From the NCBI RefSeq assembly GCF_001307765.1, contig NZ_LKBA01000009.1:30399-94398 (forward strand): a stretch of DNA of 64,000 nt. The letters run 5' to 3'. Below, one piece after another: positions 1 through 10,324 of this stretch (the first letter of the stretch is position 1; every line of letters starts with the position of its first letter). The notes under the pieces are model-generated. The model worked only from the letters and a program-made list of their open reading frames with translations. It made no database searches and was not told the origin of the DNA. Source of the stretch: Aliiroseovarius crassostreae (GTDB taxonomy: Bacteria > Pseudomonadota > Alphaproteobacteria > Rhodobacterales > Rhodobacteraceae). A program made the position numbers and the translations under genes.

Positions 1-2
1 CG

Positions 3-1607
3 TCGAAAGAGATTTCGATCGAAGGTCAGGGCCTGACCGCGGTTGAGAAGATCTTCAACCGTAACGCCCGCGGCACCACCCCCGGCAAGACGCTCTATGC
101 CGGTTCGGATGTGCGGGTGAAGGTGAACGTTGTCGGGTCGCAGGACACCACCGGCCCGATGACCGCGCAGGAACTCGAGGCGATGGCCGCCACCGTGATT
201 TCCCCGTCGGTTGACGTGGGCTATCAGTCAGGCTGTCACACCGCGTCTGTGTGGGACAAGAAGGCACAGGCCAACATTCCGAAACTGATGCAGTTCATGA
301 ATGATTTTGGCCTGATCACTGCGCGTGACCCGAAAGGCGTCTATCATTCCATGACCGACGTGATCCATAAGGTGCTGAATGACATCACCGTGGATGACTG
401 GGACGTGATCATCGGCGGCGACAGCCACACCCGTATGTCCAAAGGCGTGGCCTTTGGCGCAGATAGCGGCACCGTGGCGCTGGCGCTGGCCACTGGTGAG
501 GCCGCCATGCCGATCCCGGAATCGGTGAAAGTGACCTTCAAAGGTCAGATGGCCGATCACATGGATTTCCGCGACGTGGTGCACGCCACCCAGGCCCAGA
601 TGCTGCAGCAACATGGCGACAACGTGTTCCAGGGCCGCATCATCGAGGTGCATATCGGCACATTGCTGGCTGACCAGGCCTTCACCTTCACCGACTGGAC
701 CGCCGAGATGAAGGCGAAAGCCTCGATCTGTATCTCGAATGACGAGACGCTGATCGGGTCGCTGGAACTGGCCAAGTCGCGCATCCAGATCATGATCGAC
801 AAGGGCATGGACAATGCAGGCCAGACCCTGCAGGGCCTGATCGACAAAGCGGACAAGCGCATTGCCGAGATCAAGTCGGGCGAAAATCCTGCCCTGACCC
901 CGGATGACAACGCAAAATACTTTGCCGAAGTTGTGGTGGATCTGGACCAGATCGTTGAGCCGATGATCGCTGACCCGGATGTGAACAACGACGATGTGTC
1001 CAAGCGCTACACCCACGACACGATCCGTCCGATCTCGTATTACAACGCAGAAAAGACCGTGGATCTGGGCTTTGTCGGCTCGTGCATGGTGCACAAGGGC
1101 GACATCAAGATCGTGGCACAGATGCTGAAGAACCTCGAAAAGATCCATGGCTCTGTCACCTTCAAGGCCCCGCTTGTGGTGGCGGCCCCGACCTACAACA
1201 TCATTGATGAGCTGAAGGAAGAAGGCGACTGGGAGATCTTGCAGAAATATTCGGGCTTCGAGTTTGACGACCTGTTCCCGAAAACCCAGGCACGGACCGA
1301 GTATGAGAACATTCTCTATCTCGAACGTCCGGGCTGCAGCCTGTGCATGGGCAACCAGGAAAAGGCCGAAAAAGGGGATACGGTGCTGGCCACCTCAACC
1401 CGCCTGTTCCAGGGCCGCGTCGTGGCCGACCTGCCCGAGAAGAAAGGCGAAAGCCTGCTCGCCTCGACCCCGGTTGTGGTCCTGTCCGCCATTCTTGGCC
1501 GCACCCCGACCCTTGAGGAATACAAGGCCGCCGTGGACGGTATCGACCTGACCAAATTCGCCCCGCCGCAAGACGTGCCCAGCACCGCGAAATCGGTCCA
1601 TTTCTAA
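3..1607 (+). CDS. acnB: Aconitate hydratase B (bifunctional aconitase / 2-methylisocitrate dehydratase), 3' part
   Basis: The open frame runs in from the left edge, so the N-terminal part of the protein is outside the window. About 535 residues are visible. The protein isomerises citrate and isocitrate in the TCA cycle and, in the AcnB family, also dehydrates 2-methylcitrate products. The 4Fe-4S ligand pair is seen near the C-terminus in the segment RPGCSLCMGNQ, and the SGCHTASVWDKKAQ and GGDSHTRMSKGVAFGADSG segments are typical of AcnB rather than AcnA. The internal ATG at 111 is not the true start, because the same frame is open and conserved upstream of it. A strong bidirectional hairpin follows the stop. 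Confidence 0.95.
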   Translation, partial: SKEISIEGQGLTAVEKIFNRNARGTTPGKTLYAGSDVRVKVNVVGSQDTTGPMTAQELEAMAATVISPSVDVGYQSGCHTASVWDKKAQANIPKLMQFMNDFGLITARDPKGVYHSMTDVIHKVLNDITVDDWDVIIGGDSHTRMSKGVAFGADSGTVALALATGEAAMPIPESVKVTFKGQMADHMDFRDVVHATQAQMLQQHGDNVFQGRIIEVHIGTLLADQAFTFTDWTAEMKAKASICISNDETLIGSLELAKSRIQIMIDKGMDNAGQTLQGLIDKADKRIAEIKSGENPALTPDDNAKYFAEVVVDLDQIVEPMIADPDVNNDDVSKRYTHDTIRPISYYNAEKTVDLGFVGSCMVHKGDIKIVAQMLKNLEKIHGSVTFKAPLVVAAPTYNIIDELKEEGDWEILQKYSGFEFDDLFPKTQARTEYENILYLERPGCSLCMGNQEKAEKGDTVLATSTRLFQGRVVADLPEKKGESLLASTPVVVLSAILGRTPTLEEYKAAVDGIDLTKFAPPQDVPSTAKSVHF

Positions 1608-1645
1608 GATCCCGCTCAATATCCCGACGGGACAACAGAACACGG

Positions 1646-1678
1646 CAGGGGGGCGCATGCGTCCCCCTGTTTCATTTT
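1646..1678. terminator. Bidirectional terminator between acnB and putR
   Basis: A GC-rich hairpin with arms CAGGGGG and CCCCCTG at 1646-1669 is followed by a T-rich run (TTTCATTTT). It lies between two converging genes and can end transcripts from both. Confidence 0.7.
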
Positions 1679-1708
1679 ACCTGTTTCATTTCAAATACCC
1701 CCTCTGGG

Positions 1709-2170
1709 TCAGAAGGCTTCGTCCTTGACCGATTGCATCGACACATGGGTCGAGGTGCTGGCCACAAAAGGCAGGCCGGAAATCACCTCTCCCAGAATGG
1801 TGCGATAGGATTGCATGTCGCGCGTGCGCAGCTTCAGCAGATAATCAAACGCCCCGGCAATCATGTGGCACTGTTCGATTTCAGGCGCCGCCTGCACCGC
1901 CGCATTAAACGCGCTCAGCGCCGCTTCGGTTGTATCCGTCAACTCCACCTCGACAAACACGACCTGATCCAGCCCAAGCTTCTCTGGATCCAGCATCGCC
2001 TTGAAGCCGTGGATATACCCCTCAGCCATCAGGCGCTTCATGCGCAGCTGGCACGGTGTCTTGGACAGGCCCACCCGGTTTGCAAGCTCGGTCACCGGCA
2101 GGCGCCCCTCCCCCGACAGAATCTTCAATATTTCCCGGTCATATCGGTCGAGATTCCCATTTTCAGCCAT
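1709..2170 (-). CDS. putR: Lrp/AsnC family regulator, probable proline-responsive activator of putA
   Basis: A 153-residue Lrp/AsnC protein. The N-terminal winged helix-turn-helix (about residues 8-55, containing LDRYDREILKIL and ELANRVGLSKTPCQLRMKRL) is followed by a RAM effector domain (about 70-145). It is divergent from putA with 156 bp between the starts, the arrangement of PutR, which activates putA in response to proline in Agrobacterium and Rhodobacter. A 13-bp palindrome (AGGCA-TTC-TGCCT, 2238-2250) in the shared promoter region is a candidate operator. The symbol rests mainly on this context. Confidence 0.8.
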   Translation of the reverse strand: MAENGNLDRYDREILKILSGEGRLPVTELANRVGLSKTPCQLRMKRLMAEGYIHGFKAMLDPEKLGLDQVVFVEVELTDTTEAALSAFNAAVQAAPEIEQCHMIAGAFDYLLKLRTRDMQSYRTILGEVISGLPFVASTSTHVSMQSVKDEAF

Positions 2171-2237
2171 TCTTCATATCCTTTGACCCATTCTGAACGG
2201 CAAAATAGGTCCCTTGGGCCACAAACTCAATCACTTT

Positions 2238-2250
2238 AGGCATTCTGCCT
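2238..2250. promoter_or_regulatory. Palindrome in the putR-putA divergent promoter region
   Basis: AGGCA and TGCCT arms around TTC make a short dyad about 80 bp upstream of the putA start. Lrp-type regulators bind such short dyads. Its role as the PutR operator is inferred from position only. Confidence 0.35.
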
Positions 2251-2326
2251 TTTTGTTCTACGCTACACTTATCCAACCTAGAAACCCCGCCGACCTTTGA
2301 CACGGCCCACTCTCACGAGGACCGCA

Positions 2327-5300
2327 ATGACCAAGCTGACCCATATCCGCTCCACCCTGCGCGCAAATCACCTGCGCGACGAGCGTGCCGTGCTGGCCGA
2401 CCTGACCGCCGCCCACCCGTTCAGCGCCGCCGAGCGCGCCATGGCCCGCAATGCCGCCACCCGGCTGGTCGAGGACATTCGCGGCCACAGCGATCCGGGG
2501 CTGATGGAAGTGTTCCTGGCCGAATATGGCCTGTCGACCAGCGAAGGCGTCGCCCTGATGTGCCTGGCCGAGGCGCTGCTGCGCGTGCCCGATGCAGATA
2601 CGATCGACGCGCTGATCGAAGACAAGATCGCCCCCTCGTCCTGGGGCCAGCACCTTGGCCAATCCTCCTCCTCTCTGGTCAATGCCTCGACCTGGGCCCT
2701 GATGCTGACCGGCAAGGTTTTACAAGAAGGCGAAGGGGTGATTGCCACGCTCAAGGGCGCCGTGAAACGGCTGGGTGAACCGGTGATCCGGGCGGCTGTT
2801 GGCCGCGCGATGAAAGAGATGGGCGCGCAGTTCGTGCTGGGGGAAACCATCAAAGAAGCCGTGAAGCGGGGCAAGAAGAAGGAAAAGGAAGGCTATACCT
2901 ATTCCTATGACATGCTGGGCGAAGCGGCGCTGACCGCCGAAGACGCCAAGGGCTTCCTCACCGCCTATTCCGATGCGATTGCCAATCTGGCCGCGGAATG
3001 CCGCTCAGGTGACATTCGTGAAAATCCGGGCATCTCGATCAAACTGTCCGCCCTGCACCCGCGTTACGAAGTGGGACAGCGCGACCGGGTGATGAGCGAG
3101 CTGGTGCCGGTGACGCTAAAACTGGCCCAACAGGCCAAGGCCGCCGGGATGGGCTTCAATATCGACGCGGAAGAGGCCGACCGGCTGGAACTGTCGATGG
3201 ATGTGATCGAAACCGTGCTGCGCGACCCCTCGCTGGCCGGTTGGGACGGGTTTGGCGTGGTGGTGCAGGCCTATGGCAAACGCGCCGCCCAAGTGATCGA
3301 CTGGCTTTATACACTGGCCGAAGATCTGGATCGCAAGATCATGGTGCGCCTGGTGAAAGGGGCCTATTGGGACACCGAGGTAAAACGCGCGCAGGTCGAA
3401 GGGCTGAAGGGCTTCCCGGTCTATACCCGCAAACTTGCCACCGACATCTCTTATATCTGCAACGCCCGCAAGCTGTTGGGGATGACCAACCGGATCTACC
3501 CGCAATTTGCGACCCACAACGCCCACACCGTGGCCGCGATCCTGCAGATGGCCGGCGACAACAGATCGTTTGAATTCCAGCGCCTGCACGGGATGGGCGA
3601 AAGCCTGCACGACATTGTGCTGAAACAAAACGGCACCCGCTGCCGCATCTATGCCCCGGTCGGCGCCCATCGCGACCTCCTGGCCTATCTGGTGCGCCGC
3701 CTGCTTGAAAACGGCGCCAACTCCTCTTTCGTGAACCAGATCGTCGACGAAGACGTGCCCGCCGAAACCGTCGCCGCCGACCCGTTTGAGGCCTATGGCG
3801 CAGGGGGGCAGAACGCCGCGGTCAAAACGCCTGCAAACCTGTTCGGTTCGGAACGGGTCAACTCGAAAGGCTGGGATCTGCATGATGAAGACGACCTGGC
3901 CGATATTGTGGCCGCCCGCACCCCGTTCAAAACCAAAACCTGGGCCGTGGGCCCGCTGATCGCAGGCGATGTGGAAGGGGACAGCGCGCATAAGGTGATC
4001 AACCCCGCCAACCCTTCAGACGTGCTGGGCGAGGTCACTCAGGTCTCCGCCAAAGATGTGGAAACCGCGCTGAACGCCGCCGCCCCCTGGGATGCGGATG
4101 CCGCCACCCGCGCCGAGGTGCTGAACCGCGCCGCCGATCTTTACGAAGAACATTTCGGCGAAATCTTTGCCATCCTCATCCGCGAAGCCGGGAAAACGCC
4201 GATGGATGCCATTGCCGAGCTGCGCGAAGCGGTCGACTTCCTGCGCTATTACGCAGCGCGGGGTCTGGAACAGAAACTGCCCGCCCGCGGGGTGATGGCC
4301 TGCATTTCACCTTGGAACTTCCCACTGGCGATCTTCTCGGGCCAGATTGCCGCAGCCCTGGCAGCAGGCAATGGCGTGCTGGCAAAACCGGCTGAACCCA
4401 CCGCCATCATCGCCACCCGCGCCGTGCAGCTGATGCATGAGGCCGGCGTGCCAGTCTCAGCCCTGCAACTCCTGCCCGGTCGCGGATCGGTTGTCGGCGC
4501 GCGCATCACCTCGGATCCGCGCATCAAAGGCGTCTGCTTCACCGGCTCCACCGCCACCGCCCAGACCATCAACCGCGCCATGGCCGAAGGCGTCGCCCCC
4601 GGCGCCCCGCTGATCGCCGAAACCGGCGGGCTGAACGCCATGATCGTCGACAGCACCGCCCTGCCCGAACAGGCGATCAAGGATATCGTGGCCTCAAGTT
4701 TCCAATCCGCCGGCCAGCGCTGCTCAGCCCTGCGGATGCTTTACGTGCAGGAAGATGTGGCCTCCCCGTTCCTCAAGATGCTGTATGGCGCAATGGACGA
4801 ACTGGTGGTCGGCAACCCCTGGAACCTGTCCACCGACACCGGCCCGGTCATCAACGAAGGGGCCCGGCGCGAGATCCAGGACTATATCGAGGCCGCGCGG
4901 CGCGACGGTCGCCTGCTGAAGGAACTCAACACCCCGCAAGACGGCACCTTCATCGCCCCCACCGTTCTGTCCGTCTCCGGCATTGCCGATCTGGAAAAAG
5001 AAGTGTTCGGTCCGGTCATGCATGTGGCCACCTTTAAATCCGATGAGCTCGACGACGTGGTGGCCGCCATCAACGCCACCGGGTTCGGGCTGACCTTCGG
5101 GATGCACACCCGCATCGACGATCGGGTCGAACAGGTGACCTCGCAGCTGAATGTCGGCAATATGTATATCAACCGCAACCAGATCGGCGCCATCGTGGGA
5201 TCTCAACCCTTCGGGGGCGAGGGCCTTTCCGGCACCGGCCCAAAGGCAGGCGGCCCGAACTACGTGCCCCGCTTCACCCAACCCGACAGCCGCACCCTCG

Positions 5301-5800
5301 CCGCCGAGGCAGGATCAACCGTGGATCTGGCCCGCCTGCAGGCCGCAATTGACGCAGCCCCCCGCCCCGCCCGGCGGGCCCTGACCTGCGACGCCCTGCC
5401 CGGCCCAACCGGCGAAAGCAACATGCTGTCCGTCTATGGTCGCGGGCTGTTCCTCTGCACCGGCCCCACATTGGCCGCCGCAAAAGAACAGGCCGAAATT
5501 GCCCGGGCCCATGGCTGCACCAGTGTGATCATTGCCCCCGGCGCCTCGGGCGAACACGCGGTGGACGGAACACTGGATCCCGCAAGCCTCACCGCGCTGA
5601 CCGGGATCGACGGCGTGGTGTCCTGGGCAGAAGAGGCGCCCCTGCGCGACATGCGCCGTGCGCTCGCCGCCCGCAGCGGTGCGCTGGTGGCACTGATCAC
5701 GGACGAGGATTTCGGTCCACGCTGCCTGATGGAGCGTCACATCTGTATCGACACCACCGCAGCCGGTGGCAATGCCTCCCTGCTCGCGCAAGCGAGCTAA
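2327..5800 (+). CDS. putA: Bifunctional proline dehydrogenase / L-glutamate-gamma-semialdehyde dehydrogenase
   Basis: A 1157-residue PutA that oxidises proline to glutamate in two steps: FAD-dependent proline dehydrogenase, then NAD-dependent P5C dehydrogenase. The N-terminal half holds the PRODH barrel with the FAD/proline motifs (KLSALHPRY, LVKGAYWDTE, YLVRRLLENGANSSFVNQ). The C-terminal half is an aldehyde dehydrogenase with general-base Glu765 (ETGG) and catalytic Cys799 (GQRCSAL). A TTG in frame at 2297 gives a longer reading, but the ATG at 2327 has a GAGGA ribosome site six bases upstream and is preferred. The length is somewhat above short PutAs. No N-terminal ribbon-helix-helix DNA-binding domain is seen, consistent with control by the divergent putR. 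Confidence 0.96.
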   Translation: MTKLTHIRSTLRANHLRDERAVLADLTAAHPFSAAERAMARNAATRLVEDIRGHSDPGLMEVFLAEYGLSTSEGVALMCLAEALLRVPDADTIDALIEDKIAPSSWGQHLGQSSSSLVNASTWALMLTGKVLQEGEGVIATLKGAVKRLGEPVIRAAVGRAMKEMGAQFVLGETIKEAVKRGKKKEKEGYTYSYDMLGEAALTAEDAKGFLTAYSDAIANLAAECRSGDIRENPGISIKLSALHPRYEVGQRDRVMSELVPVTLKLAQQAKAAGMGFNIDAEEADRLELSMDVIETVLRDPSLAGWDGFGVVVQAYGKRAAQVIDWLYTLAEDLDRKIMVRLVKGAYWDTEVKRAQVEGLKGFPVYTRKLATDISYICNARKLLGMTNRIYPQFATHNAHTVAAILQMAGDNRSFEFQRLHGMGESLHDIVLKQNGTRCRIYAPVGAHRDLLAYLVRRLLENGANSSFVNQIVDEDVPAETVAADPFEAYGAGGQNAAVKTPANLFGSERVNSKGWDLHDEDDLADIVAARTPFKTKTWAVGPLIAGDVEGDSAHKVINPANPSDVLGEVTQVSAKDVETALNAAAPWDADAATRAEVLNRAADLYEEHFGEIFAILIREAGKTPMDAIAELREAVDFLRYYAARGLEQKLPARGVMACISPWNFPLAIFSGQIAAALAAGNGVLAKPAEPTAIIATRAVQLMHEAGVPVSALQLLPGRGSVVGARITSDPRIKGVCFTGSTATAQTINRAMAEGVAPGAPLIAETGGLNAMIVDSTALPEQAIKDIVASSFQSAGQRCSALRMLYVQEDVASPFLKMLYGAMDELVVGNPWNLSTDTGPVINEGARREIQDYIEAARRDGRLLKELNTPQDGTFIAPTVLSVSGIADLEKEVFGPVMHVATFKSDELDDVVAAINATGFGLTFGMHTRIDDRVEQVTSQLNVGNMYINRNQIGAIVGSQPFGGEGLSGTGPKAGGPNYVPRFTQPDSRTLAAEAGSTVDLARLQAAIDAAPRPARRALTCDALPGPTGESNMLSVYGRGLFLCTGPTLAAAKEQAEIARAHGCTSVIIAPGASGEHAVDGTLDPASLTALTGIDGVVSWAEEAPLRDMRRALAARSGALVALITDEDFGPRCLMERHICIDTTAAGGNASLLAQAS

Positions 5801-5820
5801 ACCGTCCACCACATGAAAAA

Positions 5821-5860
5821 CCGGGAGCCCCCCATATGCGGCTCCCGGCCCTCTTTTTCT
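5821..5860 (+). terminator. Terminator after putA
   Basis: A perfect 9-bp stem, CCGGGAGCC at 5821-5829 with GGCTCCCGG at 5840-5848, is followed by a pyrimidine-rich tract with a five-T run. It lies 20 bp after the putA stop and between converging genes. Confidence 0.8.
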
Positions 5861-5915
5861 TGCTGAAAATACCTCGGGGTGAGACCCGCAGGGTCGAGGG
5901 GCAGCGCCCCTCCCG

Positions 5916-7919
5916 TCAAACCGCAATCCGGGGGCGCCCCGAAGCCTCGGCACTCACATCCGCATCCAAAAACACCTCGCGCCCATCAATTGTGGCGGTC
6001 CGGATATTGCGATCTGCCCGGGTGTGGATCCCCTCCGCCCCCGCCGCTTCCGCCTCAGCCTGCGCTTGCACCAACAACAGCTCTTCCACCCGGGCCATGG
6101 CCGCATCAGCGGAAGGGAAATCCTCGGGTCCCTGTTCCAGATGCGCCCGGAACTTGCCTTCGGAGGGGCTTGTCACACTCGCGCTATGGCGAATGGTGAT
6201 CCGCCCCACCACCGCGCCAATGGCATTGGCCACATGGGCGTGGCGCGGCAGTTTCATCTCACAGCCCAGCCGCGCGCCAACGGCGGGGTAATAGGTCGGC
6301 GCCGACGCCCCCAGCCCCACCACCGGAAGGTTCAGACCGGTGTCGATGCGCACAAGCCCACGATGCGCGCCCAGCCCACGCTGGGTCAGCACATGGCGGG
6401 CCAGCTCCTCTGGCGACAGGTCAAACCCATCCTCTTCCTGCGCAAAGGCGCTTTCCAGCAGCGCGATCCCGGTCTGGTGTGTCAGCTGATCAATGATCAT
6501 CCGCGCCACCTCTTCGGCGGATTGCGTCAGCACCTTGCCCGCCCCGGTGCGCTGGCGGCCAAACAGCACCAGCGCCTTTTCCGCCGCCGCCCGGTCCCAG
6601 GCCGCATTCAGCCCCAGAACATGGCTCGCATCCGAAGGGGTGATGCCCGAAATCTGCACCAGCCCGCGCTCGATCAGGCGGCGCAGCGCCATATATTCCA
6701 ACCGCGAGGAGAGCACCTCCCCCAGCGCGTGAATCTCCTCCCCGATCCGGTCCAGCAGCCCGGTTTCCCGCGTGCTCAACCCGGTGCGCAGCGCCCCTTT
6801 CACAGGGCGCACGAAACGGGCAAAATGCTCCCCCAGATAAGTGCTTTTCAGCTGTGTATCCAATACCTTATGCACCAAATCAGGGGCTTCTGTGGCAATC
6901 AAGGATACCGGCAGGACGCGACGCGGGCCAAGGGTGATCTGGCCCTCAAGGCCACTTTTCACCAGATGCGCCTCACTGTCTCCGCCCAGGCCGGTGGTGC
7001 GCATCGCAACCGCTTCGACCATGGTGCGATAGGGGCCAACGCGGGCGCCATCGGGATCAATCGCCGGGCGCCCATCGCGCAGCAGCGCCACATCGGTGGT
7101 GGTGCCGCCAATATCGCTGACCAGCGCCTCGGCCACACCCGTCATCCAACGCGCGCCAACAATGCTCGCCGCCGGACCGGAGAGGATGGTCTCAATCGGG
7201 CGCTCCAGCGCAAACTCCGCCGAAATCAGCGCGCCATCCCCGCGCACAACCATCAAGGGCGCATCCACACCCAGTTCAGCCAGCCGGGCCTGCGCCCGCG
7301 TGATCAGCCGGTTGATCATGCCGATCAGCCGCGCATTCAACACGGCGGTCAGGGCGCGTTTCGGACCGCCCAGCTTGGCCGACAGGTGGTGCGAGCAGCT
7401 GACCGGTTTGCCCAGACGGTCTTGAATGATCTCCGCCACCCGCCGCTCATGCCCGGTATTGCGGGTGGCAAATTGCGCGCCGATCGCAAAGGCGGACACC
7501 TCATCACCATGCGCCTCCAGCCATTCCACCAGCGCCGCCTCATCCAACGGGGCCGCCTCATTGCCGGCATAGTCATGGCCGCCCGCGACCAGCGCAAAAG
7601 GATCGTCCCCAATCGCCTCGGAAAGCCCGTTGCGCGCCATGTCCTTTTCGTCAAAACCGATCAGGACAAGCCCCACCCGCTCGCCCTGCCCTTCGATCAG
7701 GGCATTGGTGGCCAGCGTGGTCGAAAGCGACGCGAGTGTCACATCTTTGGGCGACACCCCAGCCTCCGCAAACACCGCCTGCGCCGCCAGACCGATTCCC
7801 TCAGCCAGATCGTGGCGCGTGGTCAGGGATTTGGCGGCGGCAATCACCGTCTTTTCATCTTCGATCAGAACCGCATCCGTATAGGTGCCGCCCGTATCCA
7901 CGCCCAATGCCAATGCCAT
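5916..7919 (-). CDS. Hydantoinase/oxoprolinase A family protein (HyuA-like)
   Basis: A 667-residue protein of the HyuA/OplA actin-fold ATPase family, which includes N-methylhydantoinase A, 5-oxoprolinase A and acetone/acetophenone carboxylase subunits. The N-terminal nucleotide-binding segment GVDTGGTYTDAVLI and a second glycine-rich phosphate motif, DIGGTTTDVALL, are visible. These enzymes usually work with a HyuB partner, and no hyuB is adjacent, so either the partner is elsewhere or this is a single-subunit variant. It is transcribed away from bioB and converges on putA. The substrate cannot be told from sequence; 5-oxoproline or a hydantoin is possible. Confidence 0.8.
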   Translation of the reverse strand: MALALGVDTGGTYTDAVLIEDEKTVIAAAKSLTTRHDLAEGIGLAAQAVFAEAGVSPKDVTLASLSTTLATNALIEGQGERVGLVLIGFDEKDMARNGLSEAIGDDPFALVAGGHDYAGNEAAPLDEAALVEWLEAHGDEVSAFAIGAQFATRNTGHERRVAEIIQDRLGKPVSCSHHLSAKLGGPKRALTAVLNARLIGMINRLITRAQARLAELGVDAPLMVVRGDGALISAEFALERPIETILSGPAASIVGARWMTGVAEALVSDIGGTTTDVALLRDGRPAIDPDGARVGPYRTMVEAVAMRTTGLGGDSEAHLVKSGLEGQITLGPRRVLPVSLIATEAPDLVHKVLDTQLKSTYLGEHFARFVRPVKGALRTGLSTRETGLLDRIGEEIHALGEVLSSRLEYMALRRLIERGLVQISGITPSDASHVLGLNAAWDRAAAEKALVLFGRQRTGAGKVLTQSAEEVARMIIDQLTHQTGIALLESAFAQEEDGFDLSPEELARHVLTQRGLGAHRGLVRIDTGLNLPVVGLGASAPTYYPAVGARLGCEMKLPRHAHVANAIGAVVGRITIRHSASVTSPSEGKFRAHLEQGPEDFPSADAAMARVEELLLVQAQAEAEAAGAEGIHTRADRNIRTATIDGREVFLDADVSAEASGRPRIAV

Positions 7920-8042
7920 GTCTCTTCTCCTGTTTCGCCCTTCTCACATAGCGCCCCACCCTGCCCCCTGTCAGGCGATTTCCGACCGCAGGAGTCGTTT
8001 TTCACATGTCCCGACACAAAGCACCGCTTGCCTTTTCAAAAA

Positions 8043-8093
8043 CTATAGATAATATCTCCAACCAAATGTCACCTAACGGGGTTTTATCTATAA
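8043..8093 (+). promoter_or_regulatory. Two BioR-like operators in front of bioB
   Basis: TTATCTATAA at 8084-8093 matches the alphaproteobacterial BioR box and ends on the base before the bioB ATG. CTATAGATAA at 8043-8052 is a second box with one mismatch. BioR is a GntR-family repressor of biotin synthesis in this class; binding would block the promoter or translation start. No bioR gene lies in the window. Confidence 0.75.
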
Positions 8094-9146
8094 ATGGAAA
8101 ACGGCAAGAAAATCTGGACCCGGGAAGAGGCGCTCGCCCTGCATGACCAACCGCTGATGGACCTGCTGTTTCAGGCCCAGACCGTGCATCGGGCCAATTT
8201 CGACCCCAACAAGGTGCAGATGTCGCGCCTGCTGTCGATCAAGACCGGCGGCTGCGCCGAAGACTGCTCCTATTGCTCACAATCAGCCCGGAACGGCTCA
8301 AAACTCACCGCCTCCAAACTGATCGAGGTCGAGCGCGTCCTGTCCGAAGCCCGCAAGGCCAAAGAGGCCGGGGCCACGCGCTATTGCATGGGGGCGGCCT
8401 GGCGCGAACCCAAAGAACGCGACATGGACCAGCTCATCGCCATGGTCGAAGGCGTCAAGGCCATGGGCATGGAAAGCTGCATGACGCTGGGGATGCTCGA
8501 CGATACGCAGGTCATTCGCCTGAAAAATGCAGGCCTGGATTACTACAACCACAATGTCGACACCTCGGAACGGTTTTACCCCGAGGTGATCACCACCCGC
8601 ACCTATGCGGACCGGATCGACACGCTCAATCGGGTGCGCGAAGCGGGGATCAAGGTCTGCTCTGGCGGCATCCTTGGCATGGGCGAGGAAGGACAGGACC
8701 GGGTTGATATGCTGGTGACCCTGGCCAACCTCGAAGAGGCCCCCGACAGCGTGCCGATCAACATGCTGATGCCGCAGGAAAACACCCCGCTGGCAGACCT
8801 GAAACCGATTGATCCGATCGCTTTTGTCCGCGTCATCGCCACCGCCCGCATCATGATGCCGCTCTCACATGTGCGCCTGTCGGCAGGCCGCAGCGACATG
8901 ACGGATGAGATGCAGGCAATGTGTTTCTTCGCCGGGGCCAACTCGATCTTCTGTGGCGACACGCTGCTGACCGCGGACAACCCCGAAGACGACAAGGACA
9001 TGGCGCTGTTTGCCCGGCTCGGCCTTAAACCGATGGTCGCGGCCGACCATATGGATTGCGACAAGAAGAAAGCCGCACAGCAGCCCCCGATCCCCAACCT
9101 GCGCCCTTTTGGGGCCAGCACCGCCCCGGTTGAGGCCGCTGAATGA
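8094..9146 (+). CDS. bioB: Biotin synthase
   Basis: A 350-residue radical SAM enzyme that inserts sulfur into dethiobiotin in the last step of biotin synthesis. The 4Fe-4S/SAM motif Cys54-x3-Cys58-x2-Cys61 ([12 protein letters not shown]) is intact, and the conserved segments of the 2Fe-2S cluster ligands follow. It heads the bioBFDAGC operon; its stop codon overlaps the bioF start (ATGA). The ATG at 8094 abuts a BioR box and has only a weak ribosome site (GGGG about 12 bases upstream), so the transcript may have a very short leader. Confidence 0.97.
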   Translation: MENGKKIWTREEALALHDQPLMDLLFQAQTVHRANFDPNKVQMSRLLSIKTGGCAEDCSYCSQSARNGSKLTASKLIEVERVLSEARKAKEAGATRYCMGAAWREPKERDMDQLIAMVEGVKAMGMESCMTLGMLDDTQVIRLKNAGLDYYNHNVDTSERFYPEVITTRTYADRIDTLNRVREAGIKVCSGGILGMGEEGQDRVDMLVTLANLEEAPDSVPINMLMPQENTPLADLKPIDPIAFVRVIATARIMMPLSHVRLSAGRSDMTDEMQAMCFFAGANSIFCGDTLLTADNPEDDKDMALFARLGLKPMVAADHMDCDKKKAAQQPPIPNLRPFGASTAPVEAAE

Positions 9147-10324
9147 GCGTCACCGCCCGCCTGTCCGGCGCACTTGACGCCCTGTCCACGCGCCATCGCA
9201 GGCGGGCGCTGATCCCGCGCGCAGGGCTGGATTTTGCCTCGAATGACTATCTTGGTCTGGCCGGGTCAGAGCTTTTGCAGGCGGCGGCACGGGACGCATT
9301 GTCGCGCAATGTGCCCCTGGGGTCGGGCGGATCCCGGCTCTTACGGGGCAACCACGCAGAGCATCAGGCGCTTGAGCAGGAGGCCGCGCTGTTTTTCGGC
9401 GCCGAGGCCGCGCTTTTCATGGGCGGCGGGTTTCAGGCCAATCAGGCGATTTTCTCCACCCTTCCCGCGGCGGGCGACCTGATCTTGCATGACGCGCTGG
9501 TCCACGCCTCGGCCCATGAAGGGATGCGGCTGGGCCGGGCTGAGGCGCGCGCATTTGCCCATAATGACCTGTCATCGGCCCGCAGCACACTGGCACGCTG
9601 GCGCGCAGAAGGCGGGGCGAAGCGGGAGCGCGCTCAGGTCTGGATTGCGGTGGAATCGGTTTATTCGATGGAGGGGGACGTGGCCCCGCTGAAGGAGCTG
9701 GCCCGGTTCGCCGCTAAGGAAAACGCAGTACTCGTGGTGGATGAGGCCCATGCCACCGGTGTGTTCGGGGCGCGCGGCGAAGGGCTTGCCCATGGGGCGG
9801 CGGGGCCTCTTGGCGATCACCTGCTCACGCTGCATACCTGTGGCAAGGGGCTGGGGGTATCCGGCGGGCTGATCTGTGGCGCGCGCGTCATGATCGACAC
9901 GCTGGTCAACCGCGCGCGGCCCTTCATCTTTGCCACGGCCCCGTCACCTTTTGATGCGGCCCTTGTGCGGGCGGTGCTGGCCGGGCTGGCCGAGCACCCC
10001 ACCCGCGTGCGGGCCGCGCAGGCCCGGATCCGTCATGCCCATGACGAAGCCGCACGAGTGCTGGCCCTGCCTGACCTCTCAAGCCAGATCATCCCGGTGG
10101 TGCTGGGGACCGATCAGGCGGCGATGCGGGCGGCGCAGGATCTGCAAAACCTGGGGTTCGACATTCGCGCCATCCGTCCGCCCACCGTTGCGCGTGGCAC
10201 CGCGCGGCTGCGTGTCTCAATCACCGGGAACGTGACCCACCCGCAGATCACGCAGTTGATGGAGGCCATCGCCGCCACCTGCCCCATGGCACCTCCGCAC
10301 CCCTCAATGGAGCCCCTCGCATGA
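9143..10324 (+). CDS. bioF: 8-amino-7-oxononanoate synthase
   Basis: A 393-residue PLP-dependent alpha-oxoamine synthase that condenses pimeloyl-ACP or pimeloyl-CoA with alanine. The PLP lysine lies in [12 protein letters not shown], and the DEAHATG motif holds the cofactor-binding Asp. It overlaps bioB by four bases and bioD by four bases, so translation is coupled through the biotin operon. Length is normal for the family. Confidence 0.95.
   Translation: MSVTARLSGALDALSTRHRRRALIPRAGLDFASNDYLGLAGSELLQAAARDALSRNVPLGSGGSRLLRGNHAEHQALEQEAALFFGAEAALFMGGGFQANQAIFSTLPAAGDLILHDALVHASAHEGMRLGRAEARAFAHNDLSSARSTLARWRAEGGAKRERAQVWIAVESVYSMEGDVAPLKELARFAAKENAVLVVDEAHATGVFGARGEGLAHGAAGPLGDHLLTLHTCGKGLGVSGGLICGARVMIDTLVNRARPFIFATAPSPFDAALVRAVLAGLAEHPTRVRAAQARIRHAHDEAARVLALPDLSSQIIPVVLGTDQAAMRAAQDLQNLGFDIRAIRPPTVARGTARLRVSITGNVTHPQITQLMEAIAATCPMAPPHPSMEPLA

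Noticed and set aside
2297..2326. TTG at 2297 as putA start
   Set aside because: The ATG at 2327 has a well-placed GAGGA site; the ten extra residues have no support.
6024..8048. Long open frame (674 codons) on the plus strand opposite the HyuA-like gene
   Set aside because: It is antisense to a gene with clear family motifs, has low-complexity His/Arg/Gln-rich translation and matches no family; it arises from GC-rich codon bias.
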